Positions 18,332 through 28,127 of a stretch of DNA of 36,914 nucleotides are shown here, in pieces. Source of the DNA: Pontiella desulfatans (lineage in GTDB: Bacteria; Verrucomicrobiota; Kiritimatiellia; Kiritimatiellales; Pontiellaceae); the NCBI GenBank assembly GCA_029287275.1, contig JARFRL010000063.1, positions 1 through 36,914 on the forward strand, in the 5' to 3' direction. Under the pieces are notes generated by a model. That model was not told where the DNA came from, did no database searches, and worked only from the letters and a program-made list of their open reading frames with translations. Position numbers and translations under genes: made by a program. Numbering within the stretch: position 1 is the first letter of the stretch; every line of letters begins with the position of its first letter.

Positions 18332-20095
18332 ATGAAGAAACAATTTATTATTGTAGCAGCTATGGCTGCTGGCCTGGGTGCCCAGGCCGCTACAAACTAC
18401 TGGGGCGGCGACATTGTCGGCTCTACGGGCTGGTTGGCCGCTGATACGCATATCATGACTAACCGTGTTACCGTTCTTCCGGGTGCAACCCTGACGATCG
18501 AGCCGGGGACTACCATCACTTCCGACGGTGGTTCTTTGGCTATTTCCTCGGGTGCTCAGATCAATGCCGCGGGTACTTCCAACGCGCCGATCACCTTTAC
18601 CTCCATCAACGACGACTTCGCTAACTGGCGTCCGGTGTGTCAGGAGTGGGGCTCACTCGCGATCATGGGCGAGGGTATCATCTCTTCTCACGTCTACAAA
18701 GGTAATGTGATGAACGGTACTGACGTAGATACTCCGGCAGCTGTTGGTACGCACGCGCGCATCATGGAAGGTCTTGTTGCTGTTGGTGACGGACGCGAGG
18801 CGTACGGTGGAAACAACGACGACTACGATGCGGGTACGCTTTCCTACGTTTCTTTCCGTTACGGCGGACAGGTTCTGGAAGAAGCTTCCGAGCTGAACGG
18901 TCTTTCCCTCGGTGGCATCGGTCGTGAAACTCAGATTGATCATATCGAAATCATGAACAACGTTGATGATGGTATCGAAATCTGGGGCGGAACCGTCTGC
19001 ATGAAATATGTATCCATCTGGAACATCGGCGACGACAGCTTGGATTGCGACCAGGGATGGCGCGGCAAGGTTCAGCATGGTCTGATCGTTCAGGGTTATT
19101 CCGCTAATGCTAAACAGGGTTCCGGTGTTGGTGATAACTGCATCGAGATGGACGGTTCTGAAGACTCCGACTGCGAACCGCACACGACTTCCACCCTGTA
19201 TAACTTCACGGTGATCGGTAACCACACCAAGGGTGACCACGGTATGGCGCTTCGCGACAACGTTCGTCTGCAGGTTCGTAACTCCATCTTCATGGATGTC
19301 CCGGACGATCTGATCGACGAAGAGCTTGACGGTGACGGCGGTTCCGGATGGAACTTCGCGGCCGGTACTGAGGTTGATGGTGGTGGTAAGTACACTCTTC
19401 GCACCGCTCTGAAAACGGTTCCGAATATGGAAGACACTTACGGTGTCGCGTTTAACGCGAACGCCTACAGCAATGACCTTGTTCGTATCACGGCTGCCGG
19501 CAAGACCGCTGCTGAAATCTACTGGGCGCAGGCTGACGGATACATGAACGAGCTGACCGACACCGTTCTTTACAATGTTAAAAAAGGTCCCCACGTCGAT
19601 GAAATCGAACTGTTGAATCAGCCGGGATACGACGTTGTTTACGCTGACTCCCTCCCGATTGCCGCATACGCGCGTGGTGCCGAGCAGAGCCTTTTCGGTG
19701 GAACGCTGACTTGCTCGCCGGTCGTCAAGCTTGACCCGCGCGCCGCCAACGACGCCCTGGTTGCTGACTCCCTGCCGACCAACGACGGCTTCTTTGACCT
19801 GGTTTCCTATCGTGGCGCTTTCAGCGCGACTGAAAACTGGCTCGAAGGTTGGACCGCTGCTGACCAGTATGGATTCCTCGGCGAAGCAACGGATGCTGCT
19901 CCGGGCATCTCCACGGGTGTTCTGCTGAACTGGGCTTCTGTTGAAAATGGTTTCTACCAGGTCGAAAGTGCTGACGACGTAGGCTTCACCAGCAATGTTG
20001 TTGTTGAAGCTACCCTTGAAGGCACTGGCGTCGAAATGTACTTCGGTGATCCGGCTCTGTCCGCGTCGAAATTCTTCCGCGTAACCTCTTTCTAA
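18332..20095 (+). CDS. Secreted right-handed parallel beta-helix repeat protein
   Basis: Signal peptide MKKQFIIVAAMAAGLGAQA; TNRVTVLPGATLTIEPGTTITSDGGSLAISSGAQINAAGTSNAPITFTS then repeats such as LSYVSFRYGG, IDHIEIMNNVDDGIEIWGGTVCMKYVSIWNIGDDSLD; C-terminal ...FYQVESADD...FFRVTSF; GAAGGAGAAA RBS. Confidence 0.85.
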   Translation: MKKQFIIVAAMAAGLGAQAATNYWGGDIVGSTGWLAADTHIMTNRVTVLPGATLTIEPGTTITSDGGSLAISSGAQINAAGTSNAPITFTSINDDFANWRPVCQEWGSLAIMGEGIISSHVYKGNVMNGTDVDTPAAVGTHARIMEGLVAVGDGREAYGGNNDDYDAGTLSYVSFRYGGQVLEEASELNGLSLGGIGRETQIDHIEIMNNVDDGIEIWGGTVCMKYVSIWNIGDDSLDCDQGWRGKVQHGLIVQGYSANAKQGSGVGDNCIEMDGSEDSDCEPHTTSTLYNFTVIGNHTKGDHGMALRDNVRLQVRNSIFMDVPDDLIDEELDGDGGSGWNFAAGTEVDGGGKYTLRTALKTVPNMEDTYGVAFNANAYSNDLVRITAAGKTAAEIYWAQADGYMNELTDTVLYNVKKGPHVDEIELLNQPGYDVVYADSLPIAAYARGAEQSLFGGTLTCSPVVKLDPRAANDALVADSLPTNDGFFDLVSYRGAFSATENWLEGWTAADQYGFLGEATDAAPGISTGVLLNWASVENGFYQVESADDVGFTSNVVVEATLEGTGVEMYFGDPALSASKFFRVTSF

Positions 20096-20123
20096 GGTTT
20101 TACCAAGAAGAATGTGCAACTTT

Positions 20124-20157
20124 GGTGGCAGGGTTTCCCTGCCACCTCTCTTTTTTT
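20124..20157 (+). terminator. Strong intrinsic terminator after beta-helix gene
   Basis: GGTGGCAGGG-TTT-CCCTGCCACC perfect 10-bp stem followed by TCTCTTTTTTT. Confidence 0.93.
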
Positions 20158-20187
20158 AAAATTGGTTATTAGTCAGGTGTTGGAATT

Positions 20188-21438
20188 ATGAAGAAACGGT
20201 TACCCCTTACTTGTTTGATTCTCCTCGGAGTTTTGTCCTTTGCAAACCTGACCGTGAGCGCTGAGAACACACTGCTTGCAAAGCAGGCTGAAGCTATTTC
20301 CAAAACTGCCGAGGCACTGCTGCTGCTGCCGGACCATCCACATGAGAGAAACCGGAATCGGGAACTCGCCACGGTCGTTGAGTTTCTCATTGATTCCCAT
20401 GATCTTGAACGGGCCCAATCCTTTCGCGCGAAAATTACAAACTGGCGCGCGGATCAGCTTAAAGCCAAAATCGCGACGGCATATTACGAGTCCGGAAAAA
20501 AAGACCTCGCGGAAAAAATGATTAAAGAAGTGTCTGTTGTTGCGGATACCGTCACGGGTTGGAAAGCCGGTATGATTGCCGCGACCGGTGAGCACAAAAA
20601 CTATTTTGATAAGTACGATGATTTCCGCCTCGATCGGATCAAGGTCGCCCTCGCTGAATACTGCTGGATTTCGGGTGACAAGGAGGCGGCGAAAAAGTGG
20701 AGCGAAAACGTGCTGCCCGCGGAACAGTCTGATTTTATCAAGAAACAGGCTCTCGCGCTTGCCGAGGCCGATTACGATGCCTCTCTTGCCATTAATATGA
20801 TCCTCGCTGAAGGCGAAACCTTTGAAGGGAAGAAGGCGGCGGTTGATGGTGTTGTTCTCCTATACGGCCTCTATTTTAAAGATGCTGAAAAACGAGACCA
20901 CTTGAAATCGCTCATCGATCGGTATTCCATCTCCATGCCGATAATGTACCGCGTTGAATGGCTCCATGACATGGCGTTGGCTGCCGATGAAAATGGTGAT
21001 GCGGAGTTGGCCAGGAGCTTCTATCACGAAGCATCCTTGTTTATTTCCCAGAGTGAATTCCGTCCGCGACTCTTTTTCCCTTTGAAGGCATCCAACATCA
21101 TTACCGCCCACAAGCTTCAGTTTGAGGATGAAGCTCTGGAAGCCGCGAAACTGCTCTATAAGACATATGGGGAGTCTGAAGGGAGCATCTACAACATTCA
21201 TCGTGCTGATGTGCTTTGTTCAATCGGCGAGGTTTTCGCATTCATCGGGAAGATGGATCGTGCTGAGCAGGTTTACCTCAACGCACTTGATCAGGCGGTC
21301 GTGAACCCGAATTCAAAACCGCGTCTGGAAGACCTGAATCTAATCACGCTGTCTCTGGTGGAATACGATGTGCCTTTGACTCCTTCGCTGAATGAAGAAA
21401 TGAATGGGCTCATCAAATCATTGGGAACTCCGTGGTAG
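20188..21438 (+). CDS. Secreted helical-repeat (TPR-like) protein
   Basis: Signal peptide MKKRLPLTCLILLGVLSFANLTVSA; alpha-helical repeats, e.g. SIGEVFAFIGKMDRAEQVYLNALDQA. Confidence 0.7.
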   Translation: MKKRLPLTCLILLGVLSFANLTVSAENTLLAKQAEAISKTAEALLLLPDHPHERNRNRELATVVEFLIDSHDLERAQSFRAKITNWRADQLKAKIATAYYESGKKDLAEKMIKEVSVVADTVTGWKAGMIAATGEHKNYFDKYDDFRLDRIKVALAEYCWISGDKEAAKKWSENVLPAEQSDFIKKQALALAEADYDASLAINMILAEGETFEGKKAAVDGVVLLYGLYFKDAEKRDHLKSLIDRYSISMPIMYRVEWLHDMALAADENGDAELARSFYHEASLFISQSEFRPRLFFPLKASNIITAHKLQFEDEALEAAKLLYKTYGESEGSIYNIHRADVLCSIGEVFAFIGKMDRAEQVYLNALDQAVVNPNSKPRLEDLNLITLSLVEYDVPLTPSLNEEMNGLIKSLGTPW

Positions 21439-21448
21439 GGGATGGCCG

Positions 21449-21465
21449 CTAACAAAACGCTAATG
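21449..21465 (+). promoter_or_regulatory. Two-unit Pho box upstream of TonB-dependent receptor
   Basis: CTAACA-AAACG-CTAATG, same hexamers as the pstS array; TATAAC at 21499 is 33 nt (22+11) downstream. Confidence 0.55.
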
Positions 21466-21556
21466 GTTAAGGGGTTGCTCCATTTAATTCCCATGGCTTA
21501 TAACCCCTCGCTCAATTGGGCTAATGGAATTTAAATAAGACAATTTTTGGTAGGCT

Positions 21557-24500
21557 TTGGTGAAGAAATCCTTGAGGAATCTGTTGGTTACAGTGTGCTT
21601 GTTCTGCTCGTTGGAGGCATTTGCGCAGAAGGGGGGTATTCGGGGAACCGTGATGGATCTGGACTTTGAAGTCCCGCTTCCCGGGGTGAAGGTGGTGATT
21701 TCTGAGAACGGTCAGGAAACCGTCACGAGCGATGCCGGTAGTTTTTATCTGGAGCAGATGGAGCCTGGTGCTTACACTGTTATGTTCAGTAAAGCCGGTT
21801 ACGTCCGCGTGACCAAACCTAGCGTTGTTGTTTCTCCTGGACAGCTGGCGGAAGTCGAAGCGTCTCTGGCCGGTGAATACGAAGAAATGGATGAGCTGAT
21901 CGTGAAGGAAATTTCACTGGGCGGCGCATCCGAAATCGGCCTGTTGAATCTTCGTATGGAGAGTTCGGCTTTGATGGATTCCGTTGGCGCGGATCTGATC
22001 AGTCAGGCCGGTGCCAGTGATGCCGCCGGAGCGCTCAAGCTGGTATCCGGGACTACGGTACAAGACGGTAAATACGCCGTTGTTCGTGGTCTGCCTGATC
22101 GATATGTGGTTTCAACGTTGAATGGGGTGCGTCTGCCTACCGCCGATCCCGACAAGCGCGCGGTGCAGTTGGACCAATACCCTGCATCCCTGATTGAAAG
22201 TGTCCGCGTTCTAAAATCATTCACACCTGATCAGCAAGGCGATGCCTCGGGGGGTAGTGTCGATGTTGTTTTGAGAGGTATTCCGGAAGAGCGGTTACTG
22301 AAATTTAGTGTGGGCTCCAAATTTTACAGCGATCAGGCGGATGACGGCGAATTTCTTACGTACGAGCAGAGCGAGATGGAATATTGGGGCAAGCGCGATT
22401 TTAATCCGCCGCCGGATGCCGGTGCGGCCGCCGCGCCCGCACCCCAGACGGTAGAGGGTTCGTACGGGACGAAAAAAACCGATCAACCCGATAATTTCAA
22501 CTGGGCTATCGATGCCGGGGATCGATTTGAATTCGATGCGTTCGGCGAGGATTTCTCGCTCGGAGGCTTGGCAACATTCAGTTACGAGCAGAAGGCCTAT
22601 CATCGTGACGGCGTGATTGAGGATAAATATTATGAAAACGACGCCGCGGCTGCTTATCTAGACTTGGAACCCGATCAGTTGGCTCCTTACTCGGATGGCA
22701 GGTACCAGAATGGAATTCTTCAAGTTGATGAACTCGTTCTGACGGATTTATACGATATCACCAAAAGTACACATGAAATCAATTGGAGCGGGGCTTTGGC
22801 CGTCGGGTTGGAGCATGAGCTTCTCAAATTGAATTATCTACATGTCTTTACGCACAATGCTGAAGATTCTGCCATTGTGTCCAAAGATACCCGTGGACGA
22901 GAACTCTATAATCCCCAGTATCTCGATTATGTCGATGGATCCGATCAATCCATTAATGTGGCCCCTTATCGGATATTCGAGGCTATGCTGTACAAGGAGC
23001 GTGACACCCATTCCGACCAGTTTGGAGGAGAACTGACTATTCCTATTCCTGAATTCGGGTCGGATGGTATCTTCCAGTTTAAACGCCCGGTTTTGGACTG
23101 GAAGCTGTCTGAGGGTTCGTCCTCCCTTCAGGAACAGAAAGAAATTTTGGCCTATACGTGGATTCCTGGGGCAGTGATCTCATCTCCCGATCCGGAATAT
23201 GACTGGATAATCGGTATTCCACCGCCCGGATCCTATCCAATTGATACGCTGGGTAACTTTGCGCCCGGCGCGGCTTGGACCAGTGCGTTTACCAACTCCA
23301 TTGGTGAAGTATATACTCCTCCAGCTGTCAGTGCGCAGTTCCGCTCTGACTATGACGCCTTCCGGCGTTATATCGAAGCGAACCCGCAGCTTGGTTTGGT
23401 CTTCCCTGATTTCGCGTGGTTTAACGAAGACATCTATGATTTGGGTGCTGTTCCAGAAACGATCACCGGTGTGGAATCCAATGGCACATACTTTGCCGAT
23501 GAGCCCCAGGAGCAGTTGGGTAACCGCCAGATGATCTGGCAGGAAGTGGTTGAAGAGAGTGATCAGATTGCCTTCAACTATAAGTGGGACTTCGCCAACT
23601 GGACGGAAGATGAGGGCTATTTCAAAGCGGGCCTGTTTCAGGACCGCGTCGACCGCAAGTTTTTCCAGCAGTCCCTCAGTAACAAGGACCGGGGGGTAAG
23701 CATCCCGACCTTTAAAGCGCCATGGGATGTCGGTCTCGTGGAGCTCTTTCCGGCAAATTCTCCGACAGCGATGTATGCCTATTTCGGAGATGTTCAATAC
23801 ACGGGTAATCAGGATATTGATGCCTACTATCTCATGTCTGATTTTCCCGTGTTTGATTTTCTGTCTGTACGGGGCGGGGTGAGATACGAGAAGTTCAAGC
23901 TGCAAACGTTCCTTGATCCGGATGACGATTCAGTTGCCCGGCAAATTCTTCCGGAGAACGGTGCGCTGGCATTCCTTAACGCGAAGCCGGGCGGAGGCTA
24001 TGAGGAGGATGCGGATTATAATCGTTCAGACTATCTACCCTCCTTTGGTTTTGATGTGACCCCTGTAGATAATATCATGTTCCGTTTTAATTGGGCGCGG
24101 ACCGTGGCTAAACAGCAGTTTAAAGAGGTGGTTCCTATCATTCAGCGAGAATATGCCGGTGCGCCGGCCTTTTATGGCAACCCTGATCTGGTAGCGAGCC
24201 CGGTGGAAAACCTTGATTTCCGTTTAGACTACACGCCTTATCCTGGAGGGCTTCTTTCCGCGTCTTTCTTCACCAAGGATATTGAGGAACCGATTCAGTA
24301 TTACGAGTCTTCAGATGGTAACGGACAGAAATATACTTTTGTGCGAAATTATCCCACGGCATGGGTTCGCGGATATGAGCTGGAGGCGCGCCAGTCTTTA
24401 GGCCAATTCTTTGATATCTTTGAGGGCGTTGGAGTCGGCGCAAACTTCACGCTCATTGAAGGTGAAGTGGATTTGGACGATGGAACAACCAGTGACGTCC

Positions 24501-24844
24501 AGGAGATGCCCGAATATCTAGCGAACGTGTTTTTCACTTACGATATCGATTTTATGGATACTAAACTGGGTCTCTTCTACACGCATCAGGGTGACACGCT
24601 GAAACGCGTCAAAAACACTACGGGAGGCTCGCCGTCTCCTGCCGTTTATGCGCTACCTTATGGAGTATTGAATTTCACGGTGTCTACAAAGATAACCGAT
24701 CATTTCAAACTAAGCTTCAAAGCCAAGAACCTGACTGATCCGGATATCGAGACGGTCTATCGCGAAGCTGGGTATGAGGATGCGATTCGCAGTTCGTATA
24801 CGAAAGGACGGGAGTATTCGATTGGATTGAGCACCACCTGGTAA
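21557..24844 (+). CDS. TonB-dependent receptor with N-terminal carboxypeptidase-regulatory-like domain
   Basis: Signal peptide; IRGTVMDLDFEVPLPGVKVVISENGQETVTSDAGSFYLEQMEPGAYTVMFSKAGYV; plug VSGTTVQDGKYAVVRGLPDRYVVSTLNGVRLPTADPDKRAVQLDQYPASLIESVRVLKSFTPDQQGDASGGSVDV; C-terminal barrel ending ...EYSIGLSTTW. Start is non-ATG (TTG 21557 or GTG 21560). Confidence 0.94.
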   Translation: MVKKSLRNLLVTVCLFCSLEAFAQKGGIRGTVMDLDFEVPLPGVKVVISENGQETVTSDAGSFYLEQMEPGAYTVMFSKAGYVRVTKPSVVVSPGQLAEVEASLAGEYEEMDELIVKEISLGGASEIGLLNLRMESSALMDSVGADLISQAGASDAAGALKLVSGTTVQDGKYAVVRGLPDRYVVSTLNGVRLPTADPDKRAVQLDQYPASLIESVRVLKSFTPDQQGDASGGSVDVVLRGIPEERLLKFSVGSKFYSDQADDGEFLTYEQSEMEYWGKRDFNPPPDAGAAAAPAPQTVEGSYGTKKTDQPDNFNWAIDAGDRFEFDAFGEDFSLGGLATFSYEQKAYHRDGVIEDKYYENDAAAAYLDLEPDQLAPYSDGRYQNGILQVDELVLTDLYDITKSTHEINWSGALAVGLEHELLKLNYLHVFTHNAEDSAIVSKDTRGRELYNPQYLDYVDGSDQSINVAPYRIFEAMLYKERDTHSDQFGGELTIPIPEFGSDGIFQFKRPVLDWKLSEGSSSLQEQKEILAYTWIPGAVISSPDPEYDWIIGIPPPGSYPIDTLGNFAPGAAWTSAFTNSIGEVYTPPAVSAQFRSDYDAFRRYIEANPQLGLVFPDFAWFNEDIYDLGAVPETITGVESNGTYFADEPQEQLGNRQMIWQEVVEESDQIAFNYKWDFANWTEDEGYFKAGLFQDRVDRKFFQQSLSNKDRGVSIPTFKAPWDVGLVELFPANSPTAMYAYFGDVQYTGNQDIDAYYLMSDFPVFDFLSVRGGVRYEKFKLQTFLDPDDDSVARQILPENGALAFLNAKPGGGYEEDADYNRSDYLPSFGFDVTPVDNIMFRFNWARTVAKQQFKEVVPIIQREYAGAPAFYGNPDLVASPVENLDFRLDYTPYPGGLLSASFFTKDIEEPIQYYESSDGNGQKYTFVRNYPTAWVRGYELEARQSLGQFFDIFEGVGVGANFTLIEGEVDLDDGTTSDVQEMPEYLANVFFTYDIDFMDTKLGLFYTHQGDTLKRVKNTTGGSPSPAVYALPYGVLNFTVSTKITDHFKLSFKAKNLTDPDIETVYREAGYEDAIRSSYTKGREYSIGLSTTW

Positions 24845-24879
24845 CGACCACCTAACAAACCACTCACTCAGCGCGAACA
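24841..24879 (+). promoter_or_regulatory. Four-unit Pho box array upstream of DUF3450-Exb-TonB operon
   Basis: GTAACG-ACCAC-CTAACA-AACCA-CTCACT-CAGCG-CGAACA (24841, 24852, 24863, 24874), exact 11-bp period. Confidence 0.5.
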
Positions 24880-24911
24880 TTTTGGAAATAGAACTCTAGC
24901 CCGAGGTAAAC

Positions 24912-25661
24912 ATGAAAAAACAACTGATGATATTTTTAGCCGTTTCCAGCGCGGCCGTCGCGGTTCGAGCGACGGAGCTCGACGAGACGAAAGAAGCGCT
25001 TTCGAAGTGGGTGGAAACCCGCAAGCTGATCTCCGAGGAAAAGAACAAATGGGAGCTCGAGCGCGAGGTGCTGGGCGATCGGATCGATCTGGTGCGCGCC
25101 GAGCGCGACGCGCTGAGCAAGAAAATCCACGAGACCCAGTCGCTCATCACCGACGCCGACAAGAAGCGTGAGAATTTGGTTAAGGAAAACGACGCGCTGA
25201 AAAACGCGTCCGCCACGCTCGTTAACCGAATCTTCACGTTGGAGCGCGAGGTGCTCGCGCTGCTGCCGATCCTGCCGGAGCCGGTCCGGGATCGAATCAA
25301 GCCGCTGAGCCAGCGCCTGCCCAAAACCGCGGAGACCGAGCTGTCGCTGTCCGAGCGCTACCAGAACGTCATCGGCATCATCAACGAACTGAACAAAGGC
25401 GCGGGCGAAATCACCGTGGTCAGCGAGGTGAAGGACCTCCAAGACGGAACCACCGCCGAGGTCCAGACGCTCTACATCGGCTACGCCGCGGGATACTCCT
25501 GCAACAACAACGGCGACGTCGCGTTCGTGGGCCGACCGACTTCCGAAGGCTGGACCTGGGAACAAAACAACGCGATCGCGCCCCAGGTGGCCGATTCCAT
25601 CTCCATTTTGAAAAACGAAAAGGTCGCGGCCTTCATGCCGTTGCCCGTCAGCGTCGACTAA
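24912..25661 (+). CDS. DUF3450-family periplasmic coiled-coil protein of TonB system
   Basis: Signal peptide; coiled coil; C-terminal TLYIGYAAGYSCNNNGDVAFVGRPTSEGWTWEQN; position directly before exbB-type gene. Confidence 0.78.
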   Translation: MKKQLMIFLAVSSAAVAVRATELDETKEALSKWVETRKLISEEKNKWELEREVLGDRIDLVRAERDALSKKIHETQSLITDADKKRENLVKENDALKNASATLVNRIFTLEREVLALLPILPEPVRDRIKPLSQRLPKTAETELSLSERYQNVIGIINELNKGAGEITVVSEVKDLQDGTTAEVQTLYIGYAAGYSCNNNGDVAFVGRPTSEGWTWEQNNAIAPQVADSISILKNEKVAAFMPLPVSVD

Positions 25662-25673
25662 GGAACCGGACCC

Positions 25674-27056
25674 ATGAAGAAACTCGCCATTTTTCTATTC
25701 GTATCGCTCGCGGGCGGCGCCTTCGCCCAGTCCGACATGCAAGCCAAACTCGAGGCCAGCTTGAAGGAGCTCTCCAACACGCGCGAAAGCGTCTCCAAGG
25801 AAAAGCTTCCCATGGTCAAGGGCCTCAACGCCTTGGAAGACGAGGTGATGGACGTCCGGCTGGAACACCAGAAGGTGACGCGCCAGCTCGACAGCCGCAA
25901 CCTCGACCTCAACAACCTGCGCGCCGAAATCAAAACGCGCAAGGGCGAGAAGAGCTACATCTCCAACCTGCTGGTTGAATACACCCGCAACTTCGAGACC
26001 CGTCTGCACATCGCCGAGCTCGACCTCTATGAAAACGTCGTGGAGGACGCGACGCTCGCGCCCGACAACGCGAACCTTTCCGACGAGGAGATCTTCGTCC
26101 AGCAAACCGAGCTGGTCGAGGCGTCGATCGGTCGTCTCCAGGGCGTCGTGGGTGGAACGGCCTTCAGCGGGACCGCGGCCGGCGCGGATGGTCTCGTCAA
26201 GCAAGGCGAGTATCTGCTGGTGGGTCCCATCGCGCTGTTCTCTTCCTCCGACGGCTCCATGGCGGGCGTCGCGGAGCAACGGCTGGGTTCGCTCGAGCCG
26301 ACGGTGCTTCCCTTCGCCGACGCGGTGAACGCCGAAATGGTCAAGACCACGGTCGCGGCCAAATCGGGCGTGTTCCCGTTCGACCCAAGCCTCGGAAACG
26401 CGCGCAAGATCGAGGAAACCAAGGAGACCTTCAAAGAGCACATCCAGAAAGGCGGCATGGTCGCCTACGTGATTCTCGGCATGTTCGTGCTCTGCGTGAT
26501 CATCGCGGTCGTCAAATGGATTCAACTCATGCTGGTGCCTCAGCCCTCCGAAAAGGCCGTTCAACCCGTTCTGCGCGCCATGCTCGTGAACGACCACGAG
26601 AAAGCCGCCGCGGAAATCAAAAAGGTTAAAGGTCCGACCGGCGTCATGTTGGCGATCGGCGTCGAGCATATCGACGAGCCGAAAGATCTGGTCGAAGAAG
26701 TGATGTACGAGGAGATGCTGACCACCCGCATGAAGGTCAACAAACTCACGCCGTTCCTCGCGGTCTGCGCCTCCACCGCGCCGTTGCTGGGACTGCTCGG
26801 CACGGTGACCGGCATCATCAACACCTTCAAGCTCATCACCGTGTTCGGCTCCGGCGACGTCAAGACGCTCTCCGGCGGGATCTCCGAGGCGCTGATCACC
26901 ACCGAGCTGGGCCTGGTGGTCGCGATCTCCGCGTTGGTGCTTCACGCGTTCCTATCGCGCAAGGCCAAGAGCATCACCGACAACATGGAACAGATCGCGA
27001 TTCTGTTCATGAACCGCGCGACGCGCTCGACCGGCGTCGAAGAGGCGCCCGCGTAG
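25674..27056 (+). CDS. Long MotA/TolQ/ExbB proton channel protein with periplasmic N-terminal extension (TtpC-like)
   Basis: Signal peptide, coiled-coil N-terminal domain, then VIMYEEML..FLAVCASTAPLLGLLGTVTGIINTFKLITVFGSGDVKTLSGGISEALITTELGLVVAISALVLHAFLSRKAK. Confidence 0.92.
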   Translation: MKKLAIFLFVSLAGGAFAQSDMQAKLEASLKELSNTRESVSKEKLPMVKGLNALEDEVMDVRLEHQKVTRQLDSRNLDLNNLRAEIKTRKGEKSYISNLLVEYTRNFETRLHIAELDLYENVVEDATLAPDNANLSDEEIFVQQTELVEASIGRLQGVVGGTAFSGTAAGADGLVKQGEYLLVGPIALFSSSDGSMAGVAEQRLGSLEPTVLPFADAVNAEMVKTTVAAKSGVFPFDPSLGNARKIEETKETFKEHIQKGGMVAYVILGMFVLCVIIAVVKWIQLMLVPQPSEKAVQPVLRAMLVNDHEKAAAEIKKVKGPTGVMLAIGVEHIDEPKDLVEEVMYEEMLTTRMKVNKLTPFLAVCASTAPLLGLLGTVTGIINTFKLITVFGSGDVKTLSGGISEALITTELGLVVAISALVLHAFLSRKAKSITDNMEQIAILFMNRATRSTGVEEAPA

Positions 27057-27090
27057 CCGCTCGTCACTCACGATTCACGGATCCTTTCGC

Positions 27091-27714
27091 ATGGAAGAAA
27101 CGAAAACCATTTGGGAACAAGCGCTGGAGATTTGGGCGTCCGGAGGATGGGCGATGATCGCCCTGGCCATCGACGCCTTCATCATCTTCTACTTGGGCAA
27201 CAGCATCTTCTGGCGCATCCGCGCCAAGGGCTATTTGTACGTCACCGAAAAAAAGATGAAGAAGTGGGTCAAAGAGCCCGCCAAAGGCCGCGGCCCCGTC
27301 GGCAAGATGATTCACTTCGTGATGGGCGCCAACACGCTGAAGCAGATCAACATCTTCTTCGACGAGTTGAACCAGACCGAGATCGCGCCGATCAACCGCG
27401 ACCTGAGGGTGATGCAGACCTGCGTCAGCATCGCGCCGCTGCTCGGACTGCTCGGCACGGTGACGGGCATGCTCGCCACCTTCGGCGCGCTCGCGACCGG
27501 TTCCGGCGGCGACAAGACCATGGGCATGGTCGCGTCCGGTATTTCCGAGGCGCTGATCACCACCGAAACGGGCCTGCTGATCGCGTTGCCCGGACTGATT
27601 TTTCAATACAAACTGGCGCGCGAGCACGCGCAGTACAAGGCGTTCCTCGCCCACCTGAAAACCGTTTGCTCGCAACGGATTTATAAACAACAACAAAAAG
27701 CGGAGGCGGCCTGA
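27091..27714 (+). CDS. exbB: MotA/TolQ/ExbB proton channel family protein (short ExbB)
   Basis: CVSIAPLLGLLGTVTGMLATFGALATGSGGDKTMGMVASGISEALITTETGLLIALPGLIF. Confidence 0.93.
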   Translation: MEETKTIWEQALEIWASGGWAMIALAIDAFIIFYLGNSIFWRIRAKGYLYVTEKKMKKWVKEPAKGRGPVGKMIHFVMGANTLKQINIFFDELNQTEIAPINRDLRVMQTCVSIAPLLGLLGTVTGMLATFGALATGSGGDKTMGMVASGISEALITTETGLLIALPGLIFQYKLAREHAQYKAFLAHLKTVCSQRIYKQQQKAEAA

Positions 27715-28124
27715 TGGGACGTTTCAAAAACGATAGCGAAAGCGACACCGAAGCGGCGGTGGACATCTCCCCGTTGATCGACTGCGTCTTCATCCTGCTC
27801 ATCTTCTTCATCGTCACGACCACCTTCGTCGAGGAAACCGGCGTCGAAGTCGACAAGCCGCAGGCGGCGTCCTCGGTCCAACTGGAGAAAACCAGCGTCA
27901 TGATCGCGATCACCGCCAACGGCGAGATCGTCTACGGCGGAAACGAGATCGGCGTCAGCGGGGTGCGCCCGCTCGTCAAGCGCATGCTGCGGAAGGAAGA
28001 GGTGCCGGTCATCATCCAGGCCGATCAAAACGTCATGTCGGGACTGCTGGTCCGCGTGATCGACGAAGCCAAGCTCGCGGGCGCCGAGAAAGTCAGCATC
28101 GCCACGCGCGAGAATCAGGGATAG
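27714..28124 (+). CDS. exbD: Biopolymer transport protein ExbD/TolR
   Basis: AAVDISPLIDCVFILLIFFIVTTTFVEETGVEVDKP; start overlaps exbB stop. Confidence 0.94.
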   Translation: MGRFKNDSESDTEAAVDISPLIDCVFILLIFFIVTTTFVEETGVEVDKPQAASSVQLEKTSVMIAITANGEIVYGGNEIGVSGVRPLVKRMLRKEEVPVIIQADQNVMSGLLVRVIDEAKLAGAEKVSIATRENQG

Positions 28125-28127
28125 CCC

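Noticed and set aside
18653-20119. 488-aa antisense ORF over the beta-helix gene
   Set aside because: Spans the terminator, lacks RBS and motifs; explained by codon bias of the sense gene.
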